Positions 27,185 to 36,164 of a stretch of DNA of 64,000 nucleotides are shown here, in pieces. The DNA is from CAYMZZ01 sp046297935. Its GTDB lineage: Bacteria; Bacteroidota; Bacteroidia; Chitinophagales; Chitinophagaceae. Location of the stretch: contig JBKBHA010000015.1 of the NCBI GenBank assembly GCA_046297935.1, positions 26,071 through 90,070 of the forward strand, read 5' to 3'. The notes under the pieces are model-generated. The model searched no databases, was not told the DNA's origin, and saw nothing but the letters and a program-made list of their open reading frames with translations. Position 1 is the first letter of the stretch. Each line of letters begins with the position of its first letter. A program made the translations under genes and the position numbers.

Positions 27185-28870
27185 ATGATATCCGTTCTTT
27201 TACGATCGTTCTTTTCTCTTCGAATCTGGTTGCCCTGCCTGCTCGTGCAGGCAGTCGGCAGCCTGTCATTGCAGGCACAGCAAATCACTGCATCCGTTCG
27301 CGGATACCAGGTGCCGGTGTTGAAAGAAAACGCATCGACCGCGGTCATGCGTGTTCAATTGACCGTGCCCGCTGGCCCGAAAGCGATGTGGCTCGAAGCA
27401 ATGACGCTTGATTTCAGCGGTAGCAGCGACTTGAAGGATATCAATGGCATTAGTGTTTATTCAAGTCAGGCTGATTCGGGTTTTCTCACGGCGGAGAAAA
27501 AACTAAAGACAGCTCGTTTTGCCAGTTCAACCGCTGCCTCTGATGCGCTCCTGCTTCGTGGCAACATGCGACTGCAGCCCGGGCTTAATCAGCTTTGGAT
27601 TGATCTGTCGGTCTGCCAATCCGTAAATCTTCTTCACCAGATAACAGTAAGAATAAAAGACCTGACGGTTGACGGAAAAAAAATAACAGTGCCGTCTACA
27701 ACAGCACATGTACTTCGGTTGGGATCGGCCGTACGTTCGCTCTGGCAGGACAATGTACATACCTCGCGGATACCCGGTATGGCTACCGCGCCTAACGGCG
27801 ACCTGCTGGTGATATTTGACGCCCGATACGAATCAGCGCGTGATCTGCAGGGCGATATTGACATCGGGCTCAACCGAAGCAGCGATCGAGGCGCGAGCTG
27901 GCAACCACTGCAGGTCGTGCTTGACAAGGGTACCTGGGGCCAGCTGCCTGAGAAATTTAACGGGGTATCCGATCCCTGCATTCTGGTTGATAAAAAATCA
28001 GGCTCCATATATGTGGCCGGACTTTGGATGCATGGTGTTTTGGACAGCAATGGCAGATGGACCGAAGGACTTACAGAAACCAGCAAAAATTGGAACCACC
28101 AATGGCGAGACAAAGGCTCGCAGCCGGGATTTGATCCAAAACAAACCGCTCAGTTCTTATTGACGAAAAGTACTGACAATGGAAAAACCTGGTCATCGCC
28201 CGTGAACCTTACTACACAATGCAAACGACCGGAATGGTGGCTGTGGGCGCCAGCGCCCGGCAGCGGTATCGTGCTGCGCGATGGTACGCTCATCTTCCCC
28301 ACTCAGGGTCGCGACGCCACAGGAAAAGCATTTTCCAATATCACCTATAGCCGCGACGGCGGAAAAACATGGACCAGCAGCAATCCTGCCCTCACCGCCT
28401 CTACGACGGAATGTATGGCGGTGGAATTATCAGATGGATCTATTATGCTGAATATGCGCACTAATGCCAACCGTGGAGTTGTTGGCGAAGGCAATGGTCG
28501 CTCGGTAGCCGTTACACGAGATCTAGGCCAAACCTGGACGGAACACCCTACTTCCCGAAAAGCCCTCATCGAACCCGTGTGTATGGCCAGTCTGTTTCGG
28601 CACGACTATATGCGAAACGGTAAGAAGCAATCGGTACTCCTCTTTCTGAACCCCCATTCCTATACGAAGCGGGATCATATCACCCTTCAGGTGAGCACCG
28701 ACGATGGAATGACATGGCCCTCTGAAAAGCACATCTTACTTGATGAACTAAGTGGGCGGGGCTATTCCTGCATCACTTCCATCGACGAAAATACCATAGG
28801 GGTGTTGTATGAGGGAAGTCAGGCGCAACTGATTTTTCAGCAACTATCAATCAAAGACATAATTGAATAA
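27185..28870 (+). CDS. nanH2: Sialidase (GH33) with N-terminal BNR-associated domain
   Basis: A 561-residue secreted sialidase. After a signal peptide (to about residue 32) comes an Ig-like BNR_assoc_N domain (about 33-180) and then the propeller catalytic domain. Arg195 of SRIPG, NMRTNANRG and SYTKRDH supply the likely Arg triad. Asp boxes are SSDRGASW, STDNGKTW, SRDGGKTW, TRDLGQTW and STDDGMTW; the Tyr nucleophile is probably in GRGYSCIT. This is the architecture of Bacteroides NanH. Two sialidases of different build in one operon may differ in linkage choice or location. It starts 15 bp after the PKD gene. Confidence 0.93.
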   Translation: MISVLLRSFFSLRIWLPCLLVQAVGSLSLQAQQITASVRGYQVPVLKENASTAVMRVQLTVPAGPKAMWLEAMTLDFSGSSDLKDINGISVYSSQADSGFLTAEKKLKTARFASSTAASDALLLRGNMRLQPGLNQLWIDLSVCQSVNLLHQITVRIKDLTVDGKKITVPSTTAHVLRLGSAVRSLWQDNVHTSRIPGMATAPNGDLLVIFDARYESARDLQGDIDIGLNRSSDRGASWQPLQVVLDKGTWGQLPEKFNGVSDPCILVDKKSGSIYVAGLWMHGVLDSNGRWTEGLTETSKNWNHQWRDKGSQPGFDPKQTAQFLLTKSTDNGKTWSSPVNLTTQCKRPEWWLWAPAPGSGIVLRDGTLIFPTQGRDATGKAFSNITYSRDGGKTWTSSNPALTASTTECMAVELSDGSIMLNMRTNANRGVVGEGNGRSVAVTRDLGQTWTEHPTSRKALIEPVCMASLFRHDYMRNGKKQSVLLFLNPHSYTKRDHITLQVSTDDGMTWPSEKHILLDELSGRGYSCITSIDENTIGVLYEGSQAQLIFQQLSIKDIIE

Positions 28871-28877
28871 TCGACGT

Positions 28878-29822
28878 ATGAATAAAGTAGAAGGACTTAT
28901 TGCAGCGAGTTTTTGTGGGTATCGGAAAGACGGATCGGTAGATCTCGATGTCATTCCGGTATTGGTAGAAAAGCTAATTGACGACGGTGTTAAAGGCATT
29001 TTCATCTGTGGCACTAATGGAGAAGGCCCCAACCTGACCATTAACGAGCGACAGCAGATTGCCGAAACCTATATAAAGGCCGTAGATAAGCGCGTACTCG
29101 CGTTTGTTCACGTGGGGCATAGTTCGATTAACGAATCGAAAAAGCTCGCTATCCATGCGGCACAGGCTGGCGCAGACGCTATTTCGTCTGTGGCGGCTTT
29201 CTACTTTAAACCTACCGGCGTGGATAATCTGGTGGAATGCATGGCCGAAATTGCCAATGCTGCTCCGGACCTTCCTTTTTATTACTATCATATTCCGGCA
29301 CTAACAGGTATTGCCATCGACATGATTTCGTTTTTGTCGATCGCAGAGCAGCAAATTCCCAATCTGGCCGGCATCAAGTACACGTCGGCTACAATTCATG
29401 AATATCAATCCTGTCTTCACTATAAAAATGGGCGTTTCGATATTCTGTATGGTTATGACGAGTTGCTGTTACCCGCATTATCCGTTGGCGCCAAAGGTGC
29501 TATTGGAAGTACCTACACTTTCGCGGCACCACTTTATCAGCGCGTCATCGATGCCTATAGAAATGGTGACCAGGCCGAAGCGCAACACTGGCAGTACCAG
29601 GCGGTGGAAATGATTCGTTGCCTGGCTCATTTTCCACCTATTCCGGCGCAACGGGCCATCATGCGCATGCTCGGCATTGATCTGGGAAACTGTCGATTAC
29701 CGCTTAAGCCATTGAACGACCAACAATATGAGGAACTGCAAACAATGCTTCAGCGAATCGATTTTTTTAATACAATAAATAAGATTGCGCCAAGGTCACC
29801 TGAAGTGAAGCAAAGATTATAA
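28878..29822 (+). CDS. nanA: N-acetylneuraminate lyase
   Basis: A 314-residue TIM-barrel aldolase of the DapA/NanA family that splits N-acetylneuraminate to N-acetylmannosamine and pyruvate in the cytosol. Key residues are visible: GTNGEG (45-50) for the pyruvate carboxylate, Tyr137 in YYYHIP, Schiff-base Lys167 in AGIKYTS, and the GAKGAIGSTY turn. The numbering is nearly that of E. coli NanA, and the length fits. ATG at 28878 lies 8 bp after the sialidase stop. It completes the first catabolic step; no NanE epimerase or kinase is in the window, so those must lie elsewhere. Confidence 0.92.
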   Translation: MNKVEGLIAASFCGYRKDGSVDLDVIPVLVEKLIDDGVKGIFICGTNGEGPNLTINERQQIAETYIKAVDKRVLAFVHVGHSSINESKKLAIHAAQAGADAISSVAAFYFKPTGVDNLVECMAEIANAAPDLPFYYYHIPALTGIAIDMISFLSIAEQQIPNLAGIKYTSATIHEYQSCLHYKNGRFDILYGYDELLLPALSVGAKGAIGSTYTFAAPLYQRVIDAYRNGDQAEAQHWQYQAVEMIRCLAHFPPIPAQRAIMRMLGIDLGNCRLPLKPLNDQQYEELQTMLQRIDFFNTINKIAPRSPEVKQRL

Positions 29823-29885
29823 GAGACCAGGCAACCCGGACGGATCGCTTTTTTCCCTATTTTCATCCTCTACAAAGTAGAACCC

Positions 29886-31346
29886 ATGAAAAAAGCGATT
29901 CTGTTCACTTTCTCCCTCCTAACAGTTGCGGTAATATTTGCCCAGGTAAAACCGGCATGGCAAAATATATTTCAGCAAATCAACACTGAAGTACAGAATA
30001 ATTCGAAAGCTTATAGCACGTTGAAATATGCCACCAGCAGCATCGGGCATCGACTAACTGGCTCACCCAACGGCGAGAAGGCAGAAACTTATGCATACGA
30101 CCTCTTGAAAAGCTATGGCTTTACCGATATCCGGTATCAGCCGTTTGAGGTGGAAAGCTGGTCGCGCGGTGAATTGCAGACCCAAGTTGGCGCCAGTTTC
30201 CAGATGCTTCAGCCGGTCAAATCGGTAGCACTCGCGCATTCTCCTGTTAAAGTTGACCTGAAGGCCGAGCTGGTGGATATGGGCAATGGACTCGAAAGCG
30301 ACTATCTGGCCCGACCTGGTGTTGTTAAAAACAAGATCGCCCTGGTATATCTGGGCCTGCTGCCGGGCACTACAGGCCAAAGTCTGCACAGGTCTGAAAA
30401 AACCGCGCTTGCAATCAAGTACGGTGCCAGCGGAATTGTAGTGATCAATACGGTAGATGGCGGCACGCTTTTAACCGGTACCGCCTCTGTTACTGGCAAG
30501 CTGATTCCGATTCCGGCGATCTGTATTGGCAAAGAAGATGGTTTTCGGCTCAAGGAATCGCTCAAATCAGGTACACAATACATGCATATCAGCATGACTA
30601 ATTTTTCGGGCCTCATCAAAGCCCGCAATGTAATTGCCACCATTAAAGGTCGCAGTAAGCCAAACGAAAAGGTAATAGTTGGCGGGCACCTTGACAGCTG
30701 GGATCTGGCCACTGGAGCGATCGATAATGGCATTGGTTCATTTTCGGTGCTGGATATGGCTCGCACCTTTCAGATATTAGAACTGCGGCCCGAACGAACC
30801 GTGGAGTTTGTGATGTTCATGGGTGAAGAACAGGGTCTGCTGGGCTCGAAAGCGTATGTAAAAGAAGCTATCAAAAACGGGACGATTGATCAGATCCGTT
30901 ATATGCTGAACTACGATATGACCGGCGATGTGCGGGGCTATTCCTCGTCGATGCCCCAGGCCAAAGAATTATTTCAGGCGATTGGTCAGATGGCTCAGCA
31001 AATCGATACTGTTTTCAACAATAGCTTTGCCAGCAGGGCCGGGCTGCATAGCGACCATCAGCCTTTTATGCTGCAGGGTATACCAGTAGGTGGCGGCGGC
31101 GGCCGCGGGGCTGGCAACGGCCCGGCTGGCTGTTACCATGCCGACTGCGATGATTTTGAACTCGTCAACAGTGTACAGGGACTGAAGAATACTGTCCGTT
31201 TTTCGTCCATGCTTTTGTATGGCCTGGCCGATAGCGAGGAGCTGCCGGTGAAAAAGCTTTCAGATACCGAAACCCGCGACTTCCTGCTTAACCACAATCT
31301 CAAAGAACCACTCGTGCTGGAAGGTGAGTGGCGTTGGATTGACTAG
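29886..31346 (+). CDS. M28 family zinc metallopeptidase
   Basis: A 486-residue secreted aminopeptidase or carboxypeptidase-like enzyme (plasma glutamate carboxypeptidase type). It has a signal peptide (1-20), a PA-type insertion (about 120-240, with GASGIVVINT) and the M28 core. Zinc ligands and the catalytic base appear as His268 and Asp270 in GGHLDSWD, Asp280 in GAIDNG, Glu314-Glu315 in MGEEQG, Asp in LNYDMTGD and His in CYHADCDD. A Gly-rich loop (GGGGGRGAGNG) precedes the last ligand. It lies 63 bp after nanA and may be transcribed with it or separately. A role in glycoprotein turnover is possible but unproven. Confidence 0.88.
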   Translation: MKKAILFTFSLLTVAVIFAQVKPAWQNIFQQINTEVQNNSKAYSTLKYATSSIGHRLTGSPNGEKAETYAYDLLKSYGFTDIRYQPFEVESWSRGELQTQVGASFQMLQPVKSVALAHSPVKVDLKAELVDMGNGLESDYLARPGVVKNKIALVYLGLLPGTTGQSLHRSEKTALAIKYGASGIVVINTVDGGTLLTGTASVTGKLIPIPAICIGKEDGFRLKESLKSGTQYMHISMTNFSGLIKARNVIATIKGRSKPNEKVIVGGHLDSWDLATGAIDNGIGSFSVLDMARTFQILELRPERTVEFVMFMGEEQGLLGSKAYVKEAIKNGTIDQIRYMLNYDMTGDVRGYSSSMPQAKELFQAIGQMAQQIDTVFNNSFASRAGLHSDHQPFMLQGIPVGGGGGRGAGNGPAGCYHADCDDFELVNSVQGLKNTVRFSSMLLYGLADSEELPVKKLSDTETRDFLLNHNLKEPLVLEGEWRWID

Positions 31347-31473
31347 CTGGCCGCTGGTTAATCGAAACGCCATTAAGGCCGATTTTGCAAACGCCAACGC
31401 CAAACTCAAGCAGTTCGCTGCCAGAGTCAATATTTACAAGGCCCTGGGTGGAGGATGGAAGTGAGGAGAGTTT

Positions 31474-31561
31474 AGTTGTTGAATTGTTGAATTGTTGAAT
31501 TGTTGAGTTGTTGAGTTGTTGAGTTGTTCGGATGTTGAGTTGTTGAGTTGTTGGGTTGTTG
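31474..31561. repeat. Octamer tandem array (ARTTGTTG), 11 units
   Basis: Eleven 8-bp units in exact register, mainly AATTGTTG and AGTTGTTG, in the gap between the convergent M28 and MlaD genes. The unit family is the one seen at 3972-4035. Confidence 0.85.
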
Positions 31562-31570
31562 ATGTATTAA

Positions 31571-31714
31571 TCTGCGAAAATCTGTGTAAAAATCTGTGTA
31601 AATCTGCGGGAACAGAAAAACATTTCGTGAAGGTAAATTGCATACAGGGCAACAGTTCTGTTCCCGCAGATTTACACAGATTTTTACACAGATTTTTGCA
31701 CAGATTTTCGCAGA
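31571..31714. repeat. Long inverted repeat with internal 12-bp units
   Basis: The left arm (31571-31617) and right arm (31656-31714) are reverse complements, except that the right arm has three copies of a 12-mer (TAAAAATCTGTG type) where the left has two. The loop is 38 nt. It sits directly after the octamer array and before the MlaD 3' end, and could fold into a very stable hairpin that ends transcription from both sides. The 31347-31740 gap contains no gene. Confidence 0.85.
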
Positions 31715-31740
31715 AATGCAACCCAACTTGCGAACAAAAT

Positions 31741-32730
31741 TCAACGATTAGATGCTTCCCGTGCCCTCCTCTCCTGCTTTCTAAAATAGCCTCGCAGCAG
31801 GAAATTATGTTTAAGTGCTTCTATAACTTCATTGAAACCTTCGGTGCCCTGGCGAAGGTTTTCCATGGTCCTGGTCAGGTTATTGGCTAAAGCGGTATCG
31901 TTCAGAAGCGCATTGGCAGTGCCGGGGCCATGTTGCAGATCATCATCTACTTTTTGAGCTAACTGGCGCAATTGGTTCGCCAGTGAATCGGCATCCTCTC
32001 CTACCCGACCAATTTTATCTATAGCAGCCTGCAGCTCTATCGCTATCGTGCTGTCGGCAATGATGCGCCCCAGTGAGCCTTTGCCCTGTTTGATATCAGC
32101 AAGGATACCCTCAAGATAACCGACTCCGTCATTCGCTCGTGCAGTAGCCACGCGTATATTTTTGACCGACTGCTTTATATCAGGAGCCAGTTGTTCGTCG
32201 TCGAGTAGCTGCCAGAGCGCCTTGCTGTTGTTGATGCGGGTCACGGTTTGTTTAAGCTGATCGGCAATGAAGGCAATATCATTATTAGTTTTAGAAAGCG
32301 TTTGCCACATATCGTCCATTCCGGTCTTTTTATCAACCGGTAGCTCATCATTTTCTTCCACCAGCGGTGCGTCGCCCCGAACCGGGGATATGTTCAGCAC
32401 TTTGTTTCCCATGATACCTTCTGTACCAATGGATGCAACCGCATTTTTCCGAATAACTTTGAGCATTCGGGTCTCAATATGCATGGTAACCTCAATGCTG
32501 GTGTCGTTCACGATACTGACTGATTTCACCGTTCCAACCTGTATGCCTGCATAGCGGACATTGTTTCCCGACGAAAGGCCCTGTACATTTTCAAACCTTA
32601 CCCTCAATTTGAAATTGGATCCAAAAAGGCTGTCATTTCTGCCGATCATGTATAGCAGCAGAATCAGGAAAAGCAGTCCTGCCAGCACAAATACACCCAG
32701 TTTAACGTTTGAAATAGTTCTTTTGGCCAT
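31741..32730 (-). CDS. mlaD: MlaD-family (MCE domain) lipid-transport protein
   Basis: A 329-residue substrate-binding subunit of a phospholipid ABC system. One N-terminal anchor helix (about 10-29) precedes the MCE domain (about 35-115, FENVQGLSSGNNVRYAGIQVG and IGTEGIMGNK). A long helical region (about 140-320) with Asn/Asp-rich heptads follows, as expected for a periplasmic needle-like oligomer. I prefer ATG at 32730 over TTG at 32742; this leaves 4 bp after the ATPase gene stop. It is last in the mlaE-mlaF-mlaD operon. Confidence 0.9.
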   Translation of the reverse strand: MAKRTISNVKLGVFVLAGLLFLILLLYMIGRNDSLFGSNFKLRVRFENVQGLSSGNNVRYAGIQVGTVKSVSIVNDTSIEVTMHIETRMLKVIRKNAVASIGTEGIMGNKVLNISPVRGDAPLVEENDELPVDKKTGMDDMWQTLSKTNNDIAFIADQLKQTVTRINNSKALWQLLDDEQLAPDIKQSVKNIRVATARANDGVGYLEGILADIKQGKGSLGRIIADSTIAIELQAAIDKIGRVGEDADSLANQLRQLAQKVDDDLQHGPGTANALLNDTALANNLTRTMENLRQGTEGFNEVIEALKHNFLLRGYFRKQERRAREASNR

Positions 32731-32734
32731 ATAT

Positions 32735-33514
32735 CTATTCAAAAAATTCGCGAATTCGTTTATCCGAAGATTTTTTCAATTCGTCAAAACTGCCTTCTGC
32801 GTAGCATCTTCCATCAATTAGCATCACGACCCTGTCGGCAGCCTCCCGCACACAGTTCATATCGTGTGAAATGATCAGCGCCGTAGCATTGTACTTCTGT
32901 TGTATTTCCAACATCAGGCCAATGATCTCACGGGCAGTTATTGGATCGAGTCCTGTGGTTGGTTCGTCATACAATATGATCTCGGGCCTTAAGATCAGGG
33001 TACGTGCAAGGGCAATGCGTTTCCGCATGCCGCCGGAGAGCTCCGCAGGCATCATTTCCAGGGTATGACTCAATCCCACATCGTCCAGGGCCTGCTTTAC
33101 ACGTTGATTCACTTCCTCCAATTCAAAAGCGATGGCATGACGCCGCAACGGAAATTCCAGATTCTCGCGCACCGTCATTGAGTCATACAAGGCATTGCTT
33201 TGAAAAAGAAAACCAACTCTCATCCGAAGTTCATCCAGTTCGTCCGGATTCAAATCGGGTATCGAGTGTCCCAACACTTTCACCAGTCCGCTGTCTGGAT
33301 GCAAAAGTCCGATCAGACATTTGATCAGCACCGACTTGCCAGAGCCCGATTTACCCAACACCACCACTATTTCGCCCTTTTTTACTGAAAGACTAAAGTC
33401 ATTCAGCACTTTATTGCTGCCAAAAGACTTAAACAGGTGTTCGATCTGTATTACAGCCGACTTATCTGACTCCACCGGTGTTGCCGCGGACAATATGTTG
33501 ATCGATTCGTTCAT
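32735..33514 (-). CDS. mlaF: MlaF-type ABC ATPase
   Basis: A 259-residue ATPase that powers lipid transport between the membranes. Walker A GKSGSGKS, Q-loop in VGFLFQSNALYDS, signature LSGGMRKRIALAR (the GGMRKR form is typical of Mla/MCE systems), Walker B IILYDEPTTGLD and switch His in IISHD are all present. The start codon overlaps the MlaE stop by one base (TAATG), so the two are translationally coupled. Confidence 0.93.
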   Translation of the reverse strand: MNESINILSAATPVESDKSAVIQIEHLFKSFGSNKVLNDFSLSVKKGEIVVVLGKSGSGKSVLIKCLIGLLHPDSGLVKVLGHSIPDLNPDELDELRMRVGFLFQSNALYDSMTVRENLEFPLRRHAIAFELEEVNQRVKQALDDVGLSHTLEMMPAELSGGMRKRIALARTLILRPEIILYDEPTTGLDPITAREIIGLMLEIQQKYNATALIISHDMNCVREAADRVVMLIDGRCYAEGSFDELKKSSDKRIREFFE

Positions 33515-34284
33515 TAATTTAATCCAAAAATATCGGTTACCTGTACAGCGATAAGGTCGATGATAAAAATCAAAATAGATGAAAGCACAACAGCCGAATT
33601 CGCAGATCGGCCAACTCCTTCAGTCCCTTTGCGCGAAGTATACCCCTTGTAAGTACCTACAATTCCTACGGCGAAGCCAAAAAAGAACGACTTTACAAAA
33701 GCGGGAATTACATCCCCAAAACCCAGGTTATCGAATACCTGGTTCCAGAAAAGCTCAAAGCTGGTGACGGCCCTGATATTCACACCGATCCAGGCCCCTA
33801 AAAGTGAAATAGCGTCGCCCAGCATCACCAGCACCGGCAGCATCAGTGTGGCTGCAAGTACCCTTGTAATCACCAGGTACTTGAACGGATTGGTTCCCGA
33901 TACTTCCATCGCATCAATCTGTTCAGTCACGCGCATTGATCCAAGTTCGGCTCCAATGCTGCTGCCAATTTTACCAGCAAAGATCAAAGCCGTAATAACC
34001 GGGCCAATTTCCCGAACGATGGCAATCCCCACCATGGCCGGTAGCTGCGACTCCACGCCATAGTCTATCAGCGTGGGACGCAACTGCATGGTGAGAACAA
34101 GCCCCATGATAAAACCTGTTAGTGCTACGAGTGGCAGCGATTTGTAGCCGATCACAAAACACTGCCTGAAAAATTCAGCCGTCTCATAGCGAGGCCGGAA
34201 CCAGTGGCTCAGAAATCGCCCGGTAAACCGGGCCATATCGCCAGCTTCAGCCAGCCAGCTCGAGGTTTTTTTAAGTTTAGCCAT
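33514..34284 (-). CDS. mlaE: MlaE-type ABC permease
   Basis: A 256-residue inner-membrane permease of the MlaE/YrbE family with about five hydrophobic segments. Family motifs include the GAELGSMRVTEQIDAMEVSG stretch, FGFAVGIVGTYKGY and an N-terminal amphipathic region before FRQCFVIGYKSLPLV. It is the first gene of the Mla-type operon that maintains outer-membrane lipid asymmetry or moves phospholipid. No MlaB or MlaC gene is adjacent, which is usual for Bacteroidota sets. Confidence 0.93.
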   Translation of the reverse strand: MAKLKKTSSWLAEAGDMARFTGRFLSHWFRPRYETAEFFRQCFVIGYKSLPLVALTGFIMGLVLTMQLRPTLIDYGVESQLPAMVGIAIVREIGPVITALIFAGKIGSSIGAELGSMRVTEQIDAMEVSGTNPFKYLVITRVLAATLMLPVLVMLGDAISLLGAWIGVNIRAVTSFELFWNQVFDNLGFGDVIPAFVKSFFFGFAVGIVGTYKGYTSRKGTEGVGRSANSAVVLSSILIFIIDLIAVQVTDIFGLN

Positions 34285-34522
34285 TTAAAACAGAATCCAT
34301 TTTTCTGTTTCCGCGTACTTTCAGACAAGATTTTTACAATTCAACCTGCGCCGATTTCCCCCTTATTGGGGATTGTCACTCTTACAGCACCAAAATACGT
34401 ACCGTTCACCTATGCCAAACTGAACCAGGTCACCTAATCACCTGAAGCTGGTCATAAGAATCCACTTTGTTCAGGTTCTGTATATTTAGGGGGCATTAAG
34501 GCCCTGTTCCTAAAACTACAAG

Positions 34523-35668
34523 ATGAACCTCTTTTTCAAAAAAATTCTATTGTTTGCCTTTGCGTCCCTACTGATTGGTAGCTGCTTGGCGCAACGCAAA
34601 AAGGTCAGAAAGGAAATTCGGCAGCTAATGGAGAAATATGAGGCAGTAGGTCTGGGTGTAGCCGTGGTAAAAGATGGCAGGCTGAGTTTTACGGAATCTT
34701 TTGGATGGAAGGACCTCGACAAACGCGAAAAGCTGCATAAAGATGATATTTTCCGGATTGCCTCTATCTCTAAATCTTTTTCCGCCACGGCAATTCAACA
34801 ACTGGCCGAAGCAGGCAAACTGTCGCTTGACGACGATATCAGCCGGCTGGTAGGATTTACCGTCAGAAACCCTTCCTTTCCTAACGATGTAATCACTTTG
34901 CGCATGTTGCTGTCGCATACATCCAGCATCAACGATAGCCAGGGCTATTTCAGTCTCGACTCAATTAATCCTGCCAAAACACCCAACTGGACCAGGTGTT
35001 ACAATAATTATCGCCCGGGACAACAATATCAGTATTGTAATCTCAACTTTAACATGATTGGAGCAGTGATTGAACGTACCAGTGGTGAGCGGTTTGACAT
35101 TTATATAAGGCACCATATCCTCGATCCTTTGCAGCTATATGGCGGCTATTGTATCGATTCGCTCGATGCCAGTCGTTTCGCCACTATCTATGAGTACAAT
35201 GCTTCAGAAAAAAAATTTAACGCGGCACCAAATGCTTATCATCCCCGGCGCGACGAGCTTTCCAGCTATGTACGTGGGTACTCAACACCCGTCTTTTCCC
35301 CAACGGGTGGCATGAAAATATCTGCACCCGATCTGGCCAGGTACATGACCATGCATATGAATTTGGGAGCAGCTAATGGGGTACGCATCATCCAGGAAGA
35401 AAGCGCCCGACAAATGCAAAAACCGGTGTTGGAATCCGCTCAGTATGGACTCGCCCTCACGACAACGTCCGAGTTTATACCAGGCCAAAAGTTGATAGGT
35501 CATACCGGATCCGCCTATGGTCTGCATAGCGTCATGTTATTTAGTCCTGATGAAAAATGGGGAATGGTATTGATCTGCAATGGAAGTAAGGCTGGGTATA
35601 ATAACGGCTTTCAGGAGTTGTTGAAAAAAGCTGGAGAAATTTTATATCGCCGTCTGATAGATCGCTAA
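34523..35668 (+). CDS. Serine hydrolase, beta-lactamase/AmpC-like
   Basis: A 381-residue exported protein of the class C beta-lactamase and DD-peptidase superfamily. The signal peptide ends near LLIGSCLAQ, and the Cys could be lipidated. The nucleophile motif SxxK is SISK (residues about 82-85), the second element is YCN (about 172-174) and the third is HTGSAYG, in place of KTG. HTG is common among esterase-like and D-aminopeptidase members, so true beta-lactam hydrolysis is not assured. It is a single gene, convergent with the VOC gene. Confidence 0.85.
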   Translation: MNLFFKKILLFAFASLLIGSCLAQRKKVRKEIRQLMEKYEAVGLGVAVVKDGRLSFTESFGWKDLDKREKLHKDDIFRIASISKSFSATAIQQLAEAGKLSLDDDISRLVGFTVRNPSFPNDVITLRMLLSHTSSINDSQGYFSLDSINPAKTPNWTRCYNNYRPGQQYQYCNLNFNMIGAVIERTSGERFDIYIRHHILDPLQLYGGYCIDSLDASRFATIYEYNASEKKFNAAPNAYHPRRDELSSYVRGYSTPVFSPTGGMKISAPDLARYMTMHMNLGAANGVRIIQEESARQMQKPVLESAQYGLALTTTSEFIPGQKLIGHTGSAYGLHSVMLFSPDEKWGMVLICNGSKAGYNNGFQELLKKAGEILYRRLIDR

Positions 35669-35689
35669 ACCAGAACTGACCGCAATAAA

Positions 35690-36121
35690 TCAGGCAATAT
35701 TCTCCGCTAAACCGATCAATAATCCTTCCGGCCCACGCATGTAACAAAGCCTGTAAATGTTCTCGTAGTTTACTACTTCAGCAACCAGGGTTGCACCCAA
35801 ACGGCTCAAACGCTTAATTGTATCATCAAGGTCGGGCACATTAAACATCAACCGCAGGTACCCCAGTGAGTTAACAGGAGCCGTGCGATGGTCAACATCT
35901 GCCAGGGGTTCGATATAACGACAAATCTCTAACCGGTTATTGCCATCCGCAGTTGCCATCATTGCTATTTCAACACGTTGATTAGGCAGTCCGGTTACCC
36001 GCCCCGCCCACTCCTCTTCAATCATTCCCCGCCCTTCAAGCGTCAGCCCCAACTCTGCAAAAAAGGTAATCGCCGTGTCAAGTGAAGCCACCACGATGCC
36101 CATGTTATGAATCTTCGTCAT
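35690..36121 (-). CDS. VOC-family (glyoxalase-like) protein
   Basis: A 143-residue VOC protein with two beta-alpha-beta-beta-beta halves: IHNMGIVVASLDTAITFFAELGL starts the first, and LGYLRLMFNVPDLDDTIKRL the second. Potential metal ligands are His5, Glu in RLEICRY and Glu in GPEGLLIGLAE. The reaction cannot be assigned; members include glyoxalases, dioxygenases and resistance proteins. It is transcribed towards the convergent serine hydrolase, with only 21 bp between stops. Confidence 0.8.
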   Translation of the reverse strand: MTKIHNMGIVVASLDTAITFFAELGLTLEGRGMIEEEWAGRVTGLPNQRVEIAMMATADGNNRLEICRYIEPLADVDHRTAPVNSLGYLRLMFNVPDLDDTIKRLSRLGATLVAEVVNYENIYRLCYMRGPEGLLIGLAENIA

Positions 36122-36164
36122 AGAGTTTTTAAATAAATGAAATCGTTTAGTTCGTTTTCCTTCC

